37,430 nt of DNA from the IMG/VR virus record IMGVR_UViG_3300008107_007087, positions 1 to 37,430 of that record; one strand, written 5' to 3'. The notes below the pieces were generated by a model. It searched no databases, was not told the origin of the DNA, and was given only the letters and a program-made list of their open reading frames with translations. Shown here piece by piece: positions 1-6,173 of the stretch. The stretch is from a virus. The translations under genes and the position numbers were made by a program. Position 1 is the stretch's first letter. Every line of letters starts with the position of its first letter.

Positions 1-233
1 GAACTAACAAGTTTTAATCCACCAGATGATGCCGATGCTAAATCGTTTTTACCCACACCAAAGATTTCTTTTGCTGTGTAGGATTTACCACTACCCGGTC
101 CACCAGCCAAAAAGATACATTTAAGAATACCAGGATCATCAACTCCTTCGGTAATAATACTTGCGAAGATGTTGTTTTGGATTTCTTTTAGTTCTTTTTG
201 GATGGAAGAAATTTCGGATATGATGTTCTTCAT
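1..233 (-). CDS. P-loop NTPase or kinase-like protein, truncated by the window edge
   Basis: The first 77 codons of a gene running off the left edge. I translated it by hand from the ATG at 233-231. The N-terminus is a charged helix (residues 1-22) followed by a hydrophobic strand and a clear Walker A motif, GGPGSGKS, at residues 44-51. This shape, with the Walker A late in the N-terminal segment after a helical lead, fits zeta-toxin-like or phage kinase-type P-loop proteins, but Walker B and the specificity region lie outside the window, so the substrate cannot be told. It begins 3 bases after the stop of the preceding membrane protein gene, so the two are probably cotranscribed. Confidence 0.75.
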   Translation of the reverse strand, partial: MKNIISEISSIQKELKEIQNNIFASIITEGVDDPGILKCIFLAGGPGSGKSYTAKEIFGVGKNDLASASSGGLKLVS

Positions 234-236
234 TGA

Positions 237-479
237 TTACTTAGTCTTCTTTGCTGCTGGCTTCTTCTTTTCAACAACTACAGTCTTTGCAACTTTCTTA
301 GCCTTGTCAGCTACTTTCTTTACTTTAACTGCAACTTCCTTTACTTCTTCGATTTTTTCTTCAATAGCGTCAGGAATGTTATTGTTGTTCTTATCTTCAA
401 TCTTACCAGATTTCATACCAAAGTATGCAAATGTTGCTCCGATTGCAAGAACAGCCAAAATAATTAAAAATGTTCCCAT
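237..479 (-). CDS. Small membrane-anchored Lys-rich helical protein
   Basis: An 80-residue protein. Residues 1-21 form one hydrophobic membrane segment, after which comes DKNNNNIPDAIEE (residues 29-41), an Asp/Asn-rich loop that resembles the calcium-binding loops of thrombospondin type 3 or dockerin repeats. The rest is a Lys/Glu/Val helix ending in a very basic Lys-rich tail. No family is recognised with certainty; it could be a membrane-tethered scaffold or a lysis-related protein. It sits immediately upstream of the truncated P-loop gene. A TATAA(A/G)TAT-type element lies 23 bases upstream of its ATG. Confidence 0.7.
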   Translation of the reverse strand: MGTFLIILAVLAIGATFAYFGMKSGKIEDKNNNNIPDAIEEKIEEVKEVAVKVKKVADKAKKVAKTVVVEKKKPAAKKTK

Positions 480-501
480 AATTTTAGTTTTAAGGTTTAT
501 G

Positions 502-510
502 TATAAATAT
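502..510 (-). promoter_or_regulatory. Putative phage promoter element (ATATTTATA)
   Basis: ATATTTATA on the minus strand, 23 bases upstream of the ATG at 479; an AAAAAACT run precedes it, as before the genes starting at 5393 and 12011. Confidence 0.4.
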
Positions 511-532
511 ATAGTTTTTTAGTAAACAAACA

Positions 533-790
533 CTAGTCTTCACCATATAAAGAGTATTTGGTTATCGGTTTTTCAACCTTAACTTCTTCTTTATAGATTA
601 CTTCTACCGTCCCTTTACGAGCTGATAGGAAGAATTCTGTTTGTCCAGTTTTTTGGAAATGATACTCTAGTCCATCGGTTAGAGATTCCAAAATCGTAGC
701 TGGAGAATCTACCGGTTGCCATCTGTCACCAGGTGGAACTCTTTTCAAAACTACTTCTTTAATTTCTTCTATTTTAGTTTCAAATGCCAT
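533..790 (-). CDS. Small hypothetical protein (85 aa)
   Basis: An 85-residue soluble protein with no membrane segment. The N-terminal half is a charged helix followed by a PPGDRW turn; the C-terminal half alternates hydrophobic and charged residues like a small beta sheet. I do not recognise the family. Its ATG shares one base with the TAA of the DUF4494-like gene (TAATG), so the two are translationally linked and transcribed from the host-type promoter at 1037-1068. Confidence 0.7.
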   Translation of the reverse strand: MAFETKIEEIKEVVLKRVPPGDRWQPVDSPATILESLTDGLEYHFQKTGQTEFFLSARKGTVEVIYKEEVKVEKPITKYSLYGED

Positions 791-1011
791 TATTTGATAA
801 CTTGTAAGATTTTAGATTCTTTTGCAGATGTAACTTCGTAATCCAATTGGATACCAGCATCTTCAAATTCTTTAACTACTCTAGCTTCAGCCTCAGTAAC
901 TGTCATAGCATCTACTAAATAGTTTTCCTTTACTTTCTTAATTTTTGTACCGCCCTTACCACCATCTACTTCGTGTTGTACGGTCACTGTAACTTCAAAA
1001 TACTTTGCCAT
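790..1011 (-). CDS. DUF4494-like protein
   Basis: A 73-residue protein that resembles DUF4494, a small family typical of Bacteroidota and their phages. Visible family traits are an opening beta strand, a K-K-V-K-E stretch, then YLVDAMTVTEAEARV near residues 31-45, which is the most conserved part of the family as I remember it. The function is unknown. It is the first gene behind a perfect Bacteroidota-type promoter and is followed with a one-base overlap by the 85-aa gene. The upstream bases are A/T-rich with no Shine-Dalgarno motif. Confidence 0.75.
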   Translation of the reverse strand: MAKYFEVTVTVQHEVDGGKGGTKIKKVKENYLVDAMTVTEAEARVVKEFEDAGIQLDYEVTSAKESKILQVIK

Positions 1012-1036
1012 AATTTATGTTTTTAATGTTTAATTA

Positions 1037-1068
1037 CAAATATACTACTTTTTTTTGAATCTACCAAA
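1037..1068 (-). promoter_or_regulatory. Bacteroidota-type promoter (TTTG-N20-TATATTTG)
   Basis: On the minus strand, TTTG at 1068-1065 and TATATTTG at 1044-1037 are 20 bases apart, matching the known Bacteroidota primary sigma consensus TTTG, 19-21 nt, TAnnTTTG. The -33 box begins immediately after the stop codon of the HNH-like gene, and the -7 box lies 25 bases before the ATG at 1011. Confidence 0.8.
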
Positions 1069-1632
1069 TTAATATTCATATTCTTTTTTAGGACCTGATA
1101 GATTTCCATTGATTAGAAACGAACAATTAAAACACAACATTCGTAGATTATCGTAAATATGATTCTTTCTATTACCATCTACAAAATCCAAAACCAAAGG
1201 AACTTTATGGTCAGTTATTCTTCTTTCCTCAAAACCACAATTACAGCATTTTTCTTCCATATATCCACTTAAAAGCAACCTTCTTTTTAACTTCCACACA
1301 GGATAGTTTGGAAATTTACCTTTTATAATATCATCTAATGCATGATATCCATGTGAACTCTGAGAACCTTTACGAATACCAATACCATGTGGATTTTTTA
1401 AATCCTCAAATATTTTATATTCTCTTGCGTATTTTTTGTATGTATTATATGAAACACCTAATAATTTAGCTGCTTCGGCTGCTGAACGTGCCTTTTTTTG
1501 TATATCTCTGATTTCGGATTCTAAAAGTGGTCTTGCACCTAATCCTCTTTTCGTTCTTCTTTGTGGAGCTAATGATAAATCTTTTGTAGGGTCAAAGTTT
1601 GTAAACTCCTTAAATTCTTTTTGTTCTTCCAT
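1069..1632 (-). CDS. HNH-like DNA-binding protein lacking the catalytic histidines
   Basis: A 187-residue protein. Residues 51-75 look like a helix-turn-helix (SAAEAAKLLGVSYNTYKKYA). The C-terminus carries two CxxC pairs (CCNCGF and LCFNCS) around a core that aligns with phage HNH endonucleases of the type LDHidGn..N...NLr.LCpNCH. Here the first histidine position is Phe (VLDFVDGNRKN) and the last is Ser, while the Asn of the DNL turn and all zinc-binding Cys are kept. A histidine-containing alternative, ITDHKVP, lies just upstream and might substitute. It may be a homing-type nuclease that lost activity and now only binds DNA. A single gene with its own upstream spacer. Confidence 0.75.
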   Translation of the reverse strand: MEEQKEFKEFTNFDPTKDLSLAPQRRTKRGLGARPLLESEIRDIQKKARSAAEAAKLLGVSYNTYKKYAREYKIFEDLKNPHGIGIRKGSQSSHGYHALDDIIKGKFPNYPVWKLKRRLLLSGYMEEKCCNCGFEERRITDHKVPLVLDFVDGNRKNHIYDNLRMLCFNCSFLINGNLSGPKKEYEY

Positions 1633-1664
1633 AACAATTTTGATAGACTATTTATGTTTCTATA

Positions 1665-1673
1665 TATAAGTAT
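1665..1673 (-). promoter_or_regulatory. Putative phage promoter element (ATACTTATA)
   Basis: On the minus strand the spacer before the HNH-like gene contains ATACTTATA within the 11-mer ATATACTTATA, found also before the genes starting at 7550 and 28981. It lies 32 bases upstream of the ATG. The assignment as a promoter is inference from recurrence. Confidence 0.4.
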
Positions 1674-1697
1674 ATCAATTTTATTTTTTAAAACAAT

Positions 1698-1970
1698 TTA
1701 TTTTAAGTTTTCGTACTTTTTTTTGTTTGATTTATTAGACCATTCCATTTCTACTGCTACCCATTTACCTCTTGGACACGCACCTATTTTTGGTGAATAT
1801 ACTTTTGCTTTTAATGCACACCCACACTCACCACAGTGAATAATAGGCATTGTTTTCTTTGAGTCACAATTATCACATATCTCCATTCTCTTACCCGCCA
1901 ATTCCGCTTGCTCGTCACTTGGATTAAACATTATACCCCAAGCTTTAAATATTTCTTCTATTTTGTTCAT
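1698..1970 (-). CDS. Zinc-ribbon protein (90 aa)
   Basis: A 90-residue protein with a helical N-terminus (residues 1-30) and a zinc-binding part with CDNC, CGECGC and a later ACP motif, enough Cys for one or two zinc sites. The C-terminal KW and basic tail are typical of small phage zinc-ribbon proteins found in phages of Bacteroidota. The start was set at the ATG at 1970 rather than a TTG two codons upstream, because the ATG overlaps the TGA of the APS-kinase-like gene as ATGA, the coupling pattern used repeatedly here. The molecular role is unknown. Confidence 0.7.
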   Translation of the reverse strand: MNKIEEIFKAWGIMFNPSDEQAELAGKRMEICDNCDSKKTMPIIHCGECGCALKAKVYSPKIGACPRGKWVAVEMEWSNKSNKKKYENLK

Positions 1971-2416
1971 ATGCAACCTTTATTTTTTAAAAAATGAATT
2001 ACTTTATTAAAACTTTGTATTGGATTTTCAGAGGTAGTATCTAAATCAAAATAATCTTCGGTTGGCTCTTGAAAATCAATATTTTTATTTTCTTCTTTTA
2101 CTTTTTTTCTAGTATTATGAATGTATATTTCAACTATATTTTCTTTACAAACTTTTTTAAAAATTTCACGTTGTTCTCTGTTTGGACTATTAATTGATAC
2201 AACAACATCACATCCTTTTGTATTTAAGAATTTTGAAATAATTTGAGTTTTTGTTACATCATCAACATCTCCCATCTCAACCGAATTTAAGTCTTTATCG
2301 TCAATATGAAAAACATCACGTCTCCAATTTCTTTTTTCGGTTTGTAAAAACTCTTTTAATTTATTTCCTTGTATAGTTTTACCTACTCCAAATTTTCCTG
2401 TAAACCAATATATCAT
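1967..2416 (-). CDS. Adenylylsulfate (APS) kinase-like P-loop protein
   Basis: A 149-residue protein. Walker A is GKFGVGKT at residues 7-14, right after the first beta strand, followed by a strand ending in HIDD, the place where APS kinases have the DGDN motif. The C-terminal DLDTTSENPIQSFNKVIHFL matches the usual end of APS kinases (D-T-S-x-x-P, then an amphipathic helix). APS kinase makes PAPS for sulfation; phage relatives may phosphorylate other small molecules, and no sulfotransferase is recognisable in the window. It overlaps the zinc-ribbon gene by 4 bases and follows the radical SAM gene by 33 bases. Confidence 0.7.
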   Translation of the reverse strand: MIYWFTGKFGVGKTIQGNKLKEFLQTEKRNWRRDVFHIDDKDLNSVEMGDVDDVTKTQIISKFLNTKGCDVVVSINSPNREQREIFKKVCKENIVEIYIHNTRKKVKEENKNIDFQEPTEDYFDLDTTSENPIQSFNKVIHFLKNKGCI

Positions 2417-2449
2417 ATATCATCTTTTTTATAAGTATTTTCTTTTTTA

Positions 2450-3478
2450 TTATTCAAAAAGTGCTGAAGCACATCCTCTACATATAGTATCATACGATTC
2501 TTGTACTTTTTGTTGATGTTCTTCACTACCCCAAAAATCTTTTAATTCTTGGGTTTTAAAATCACCAAATTGAACTTCCATATCATAATCATTACAACAT
2601 AAGAATACCTTACCGGCTGCATTTACATGAATCCAACCAACAGGCCTTCCGCCAACTTCCCTACCATTGCCACATCCAATTACTTTTTTAGTTTCATCAC
2701 CTTTTTGTAAATTTCTTTTTATTGCTTCTTTGTTAGTCATTATATGGTCCAATAATCCAGCTCTATCAATTAGTGACGGTACATCAAATACCTGTAAACC
2801 AGGAAATAATTCTCTAGCTTTATTTGTTTGAGTTGCAAGTTCTCCTGTTATCGGGTCTAAATCCATATCAATAGGGAATTCAGGTCCTTTATCTAACCAA
2901 CCACCTCTATCACTAAAAGAATTATGATTAGAACCGTTTACCTGTATTGAAAATGATTTATTTTTTACCATATGCGGCAACTTTTCCATAGCATATTTTA
3001 CGTTTGATATTAATTTATCAAATTGTTTTATATTGATACCACTTCGTAAACTCCAAACTTCAGGTTCAAAAGCTGGTATGTTTAGGCATATACCATTTAC
3101 TACATATGGGTATTTCACCAACAAATCAACTTTTTCCGGTGTTAAAGGAATTCCATTTGATAACACCATAAAACATAATCTATATTTTTGACAAATTTGT
3201 AATAATTGTTCAAAATGTGGATATAAAAGTATTTCGTTATAATGTGCGGTATAAAAACCACCAAAGTTTTTATGAACTAGACCATCTGGTTTTTCCCTTT
3301 CATCTATTAAATTTTTAATTATTTTTTCTAATAATTCAGGACTCATCACTTCTTTACCTGAAGTGGGATTTCCTTTGTACTTTACCGGACAAAACCAACA
3401 TCTTGCATTACATACCCCATATGGGTCCAACTGCATCTGATGAATTTTATAAGTTTGAAATTGTTCTTTTACTGTCAT
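2450..3478 (-). CDS. Radical SAM / SPASM domain protein
   Basis: A 342-residue protein. Cys23, Cys27 and Cys30 form the CxxxCxxC motif that binds the SAM-cleaving 4Fe-4S cluster (CNARCWFC). The C-terminal region has the SPASM-type set of Cys: GCGNG near residue 270, FLCCND near 293, and CRGC near 335, for auxiliary clusters. SPASM enzymes modify peptides or sugars by radical chemistry, and related genes occur in T4-like phages. It lies between two glycosyltransferases and the APS-kinase-like gene, 11 bases after the stop of the glycosyltransferase upstream, so a part in glycan or protein decoration is plausible but inferred. Confidence 0.85.
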   Translation of the reverse strand: MTVKEQFQTYKIHQMQLDPYGVCNARCWFCPVKYKGNPTSGKEVMSPELLEKIIKNLIDEREKPDGLVHKNFGGFYTAHYNEILLYPHFEQLLQICQKYRLCFMVLSNGIPLTPEKVDLLVKYPYVVNGICLNIPAFEPEVWSLRSGINIKQFDKLISNVKYAMEKLPHMVKNKSFSIQVNGSNHNSFSDRGGWLDKGPEFPIDMDLDPITGELATQTNKARELFPGLQVFDVPSLIDRAGLLDHIMTNKEAIKRNLQKGDETKKVIGCGNGREVGGRPVGWIHVNAAGKVFLCCNDYDMEVQFGDFKTQELKDFWGSEEHQQKVQESYDTICRGCASALFE

Positions 3479-3489
3479 ATATTTTGTTT

Positions 3490-4452
3490 TTATAAACCTT
3501 TATTTGCGAAATATTCATATAATAATAAAACTGGATTTTCATGTGTTTCATACCACAACTTTTCAACATGAATTCTATTAAATTTAGATTCAGTATTATG
3601 TGATTCATATAATTGGTGCGGTCTACAAGTTCTTAAAACCCCATCAACATCTTTAACTCCAATCCCACCAGTAAAATGATAAAAATTCACCTTACTATCA
3701 TCTTCATTATATAATCCAAATTTACCATCAGTAATTTTAATTATTTTTTTTGGACGTTTGTGAAACCACCACGTGTTCATCCATTCAAATTGAGGCAATA
3801 CATGTATATCTACCGAATATAACTGTATCAATAGATTTGTAATATATTGCTCTAAATGTGATATGGGGTTTTTCTTTGTATCAAAATCAGTTGTTAATAT
3901 TTCTATACTTTTCTCCAATAGAAACATATGTTTACTTTTATTAAATCCAATCAATCCAGCATTATAAGTTGGTGTAATTAAATCTTTAGTATAACCATCC
4001 GATAAATCTCCTATATACTTTCTTAATTCTGTTTGTATTCTTTTGTGTTCATCATTCCATTCATGCTTGTCAACATAAGAATAATGTAAAATATCAACTT
4101 CTTCTCTGGCAACAACCATTTTTCCACTTTCTAAAATATCAAATAAAAAATCCATATTAGATAAAAATATAGTATCAGCATCTAATAGTATTTCATAATC
4201 ATGCATATGATTCATTAATCCTATCCATTTAAACAAATATTTTCCTTTAAATTGTTGGAACGTATAACCTTCCATACTCACATCAATAACATCAACTACT
4301 TTCTCTATATGAGCTCTTTTATCAGCATCCAATTCACCGGCAACATATACTTTAATTGGAATTTTACTTTCATAATATTTCCAACTATTATATAACGCTA
4401 TGAAGTCATAATAGTATTTATTTTCAACAAATACACTATAAGATTTACTCAT
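3490..4452 (-). CDS. GT-A type glycosyltransferase
   Basis: A 320-residue protein with a nucleotide-sugar binding half and a DxD motif in LLDADTIFLSNMD (Asp91-Asp93), in the GT8-like style where the DxD follows a hydrophobic strand and is followed by a loop and helix. A YNAGLIGFNKS segment fits the acceptor-side loop of GT-A enzymes. An ATG 14 codons upstream exists, but I chose the ATG at 4452 because it overlaps the TGA of the upstream glycosyltransferase as ATGA and because residue 1 then directly precedes the first beta strand. Donor and acceptor are not predictable. No signal peptide or membrane segment, so cytoplasmic. Confidence 0.8.
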   Translation of the reverse strand: MSKSYSVFVENKYYYDFIALYNSWKYYESKIPIKVYVAGELDADKRAHIEKVVDVIDVSMEGYTFQQFKGKYLFKWIGLMNHMHDYEILLDADTIFLSNMDFLFDILESGKMVVAREEVDILHYSYVDKHEWNDEHKRIQTELRKYIGDLSDGYTKDLITPTYNAGLIGFNKSKHMFLLEKSIEILTTDFDTKKNPISHLEQYITNLLIQLYSVDIHVLPQFEWMNTWWFHKRPKKIIKITDGKFGLYNEDDSKVNFYHFTGGIGVKDVDGVLRTCRPHQLYESHNTESKFNRIHVEKLWYETHENPVLLLYEYFANKGL

Positions 4453-5393
4453 ATCAATACTGATTTTTTTCCAACTTTTTGAATCAATTCCCAATAGTGA
4501 TAAGAAGTTGTATTTTGTTTTATATCTAATTCCACACCGTACGGTAATGTATTCATAAACTCCGATTTGTAGAATAAACCAGAATTTGAATTTACCACTC
4601 CTGCATTGTGAAATATATTACACGTATCCCATAAATCTTCTGGTGATGTTCCCCAACTAAATTGTAAATTTTCATGACAAATGGTTTGGAATCCTAATTT
4701 CCAAGCATTCCATAAAACGGCCCACATATCAGCACACCATATTTGCAATTCATGATAAGATGGGTCTTTTTGTTTTTTAATATTATTTAATTCGGTTATA
4801 TTAACAAATAATTTTTCGGAATCTTCTTCAACTTTTTGCCAATAGTATTCATCTATTCCTTTCATTATATATTGTGCACCGATAGTATTTAGCTCATTAT
4901 CTTCAACAACTTTCTCATCTATATCCGCCAGTTTACACATAGCAGATAATATATCATCTCCTTTAGATTTTATATAAGAATGTGAAATATACCAACGGCA
5001 ATCTGAACCGTACCATATATCATCATTTATCATTTCAGAGGTTATCCATTCATTGATTGGCTTTGTAAACGCAATATCACAATCATGATAGAAAATAGTT
5101 TCTTGTTTTAATTCAGGCCTATTTAACCAATGTTGTTTTAATACATTTGGTCTTACTGATGAAATATAATTTTTATACATTCTAGTATCATCGTAAAAAA
5201 AGAATCTAACGTAATTATATTTTTCAGCAAGAGTAGTCCATTCTACTGGAATTATACCATTTTGTTTTATACCAATTACATCTATATTATTTGGATTGAT
5301 GCCCATTTCCATAAAGTTATGTATCATAACTTCTACTTGCCACGTATAGTAAGGAATACAGGGTTGCGCACAAACGAAACGTAAATTTTTCAT
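4449..5393 (-). CDS. Putative GT-A type glycosyltransferase
   Basis: A 314-residue protein opening with a beta strand (MKNLRFVCAQPCIPYYTWQVE) and carrying YHDCDIAFTKPI, in which Asp104-Cys-Asp106 stands where GT-A enzymes hold the metal-binding DxD. A later segment with conserved-looking aromatic residues (DPSYHELQIWCADMWAVLWN) could form the acceptor site. This protein type appears in phage genomes, and I am less sure of the family than for its partner. It is the first gene of the unit running on to the glycosyltransferase, radical SAM, APS-kinase-like and zinc-ribbon genes. The spacer before it holds an ATAATTATA element preceded by AAAAAACT. Confidence 0.65.
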   Translation of the reverse strand: MKNLRFVCAQPCIPYYTWQVEVMIHNFMEMGINPNNIDVIGIKQNGIIPVEWTTLAEKYNYVRFFFYDDTRMYKNYISSVRPNVLKQHWLNRPELKQETIFYHDCDIAFTKPINEWITSEMINDDIWYGSDCRWYISHSYIKSKGDDILSAMCKLADIDEKVVEDNELNTIGAQYIMKGIDEYYWQKVEEDSEKLFVNITELNNIKKQKDPSYHELQIWCADMWAVLWNAWKLGFQTICHENLQFSWGTSPEDLWDTCNIFHNAGVVNSNSGLFYKSEFMNTLPYGVELDIKQNTTSYHYWELIQKVGKKSVLI

Positions 5394-5408
5394 AACATTT
5401 TAATTAAA

Positions 5409-5417
5409 TATAATTAT
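5409..5417 (-). promoter_or_regulatory. Putative phage promoter element (ATAATTATA)
   Basis: On the minus strand AAAAAACT is followed directly by ATAATTATA, 16 bases before the ATG at 5393. The same AAAAACT plus ATAnTTATA arrangement occurs before the gene starting at 12011, and a two-base-longer version before the gene at 479. Promoter function is inferred from recurrence. Confidence 0.4.
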
Positions 5418-5432
5418 AGTTTTTTGCTTTTT

Positions 5433-6164
5433 TTAACAGAAATCACCAGTACCAGTTCCAACTTGTCCAGTTGACGAATTTAAATTAAATGTTTCACTAA
5501 TTATCATACCACCAAGTTCTTCTGCAACAAATGAATATCCCGTCAATAAGATATCTTGCGGCATTCTATATAAAATTGCTCCATCTGTCGCAGCATCTGC
5601 CAATGATATGTTATTTGCAGATGAACGTACTGAACGAATTGTTGTCAATGAACAAACACCACCGGATGAATTACTTAAAGTAACTGTGAATGTTATAGGT
5701 GCAGCAGTGGTTGTAGTTGTAGTGGTTGTTGGAGCAGCGGTAGTTGTAGTTGTTGTAGTAGTTGGTGCAGCAGTAGTTGTAGTTGTAGTTGGAGCAGAGG
5801 TTGTTGTTGTAGTTGTTGGTGCTGCAGTTGTTGTAGTTGTAGTTGTAGTTGGAGCAGCGGTTGTTGTTGTAGTTGTTGGTGCCGCGGTTGTAGTTGTTGT
5901 AGTTGTAGTGGTTGTAGTAGTTGTTGTAGTTGTAGTTGTAGTTGTTGGTATACCAGATATGCTTAATGTCAATGAATTAGTACATGCACCCACCGATGTT
6001 ATTGTGACTTGTGTAGCCGAATCAGAAACAGTAACACTTTTACCAGCCAATAGTTCTGCTTTAGTAGCAGTGGATGGAACTACTGAGCCTACATTTGCTG
6101 TAAGGTTAAAGTTTGGTCCTAAATCACCACCCATTCCACTATATAATGTTATCGTTGTTATCAT
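5433..6164 (-). CDS. Mucin-like virion or fibre protein with Thr/Ala/Pro linker
   Basis: A 243-residue protein in three parts. Residues 1-73 form an N-terminal beta-rich domain. Residues 74-156 are a linker of a 20-Thr run followed by Thr blocks of 6, 8, 6, 6, 8 and 8 residues, each closed by AAP (one SAP). Residues 157-243 form a C-terminal domain with Cys at its start and as the very last residue. That domain is a clear paralogue of the end of the next protein. The linker would be extended and is an ideal site for O-glycosylation, by analogy with mucins. No enzyme motif is present. It sits 9 bases after its paralogue and next to glycosyltransferases, with the fibre gene further upstream. 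Confidence 0.85.
   Translation of the reverse strand: MITTITLYSGMGGDLGPNFNLTANVGSVVPSTATKAELLAGKSVTVSDSATQVTITSVGACTNSLTLSISGIPTTTTTTTTTTTTTTTTTTTTAAPTTTTTTAAPTTTTTTTTAAPTTTTTTSAPTTTTTTAAPTTTTTTTTAAPTTTTTTTTAAPITFTVTLSNSSGGVCSLTTIRSVRSSANNISLADAATDGAILYRMPQDILLTGYSFVAEELGGMIISETFNLNSSTGQVGTGTGDFC
5436..5696 (-). repeat. C-terminal domain duplicated in the neighbouring gene (copy 1)
   Basis: Encodes the 87-residue C-terminal domain that is homologous to the domain encoded at 6177-6449. Shared features: T-(I/L)-R-x-V, NN, L-x-DAA-x-D, A-(I/V)-LYR-x-PQ, VAE, NSSTG-x-VG and a final Cys. Confidence 0.85.
5697..5945 (-). repeat. Thr/Ala/Pro-coding repeat tract (27- and 33-base units)
   Basis: Coding-strand ACA/ACT/ACC codons make a 20-Thr run followed by units of T6-(A/S)AP (27 bases) and T8-AAP (33 bases). 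The same units occur at 6450-6659. Confidence 0.9.
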
Positions 6165-6173
6165 ATTTCATTT

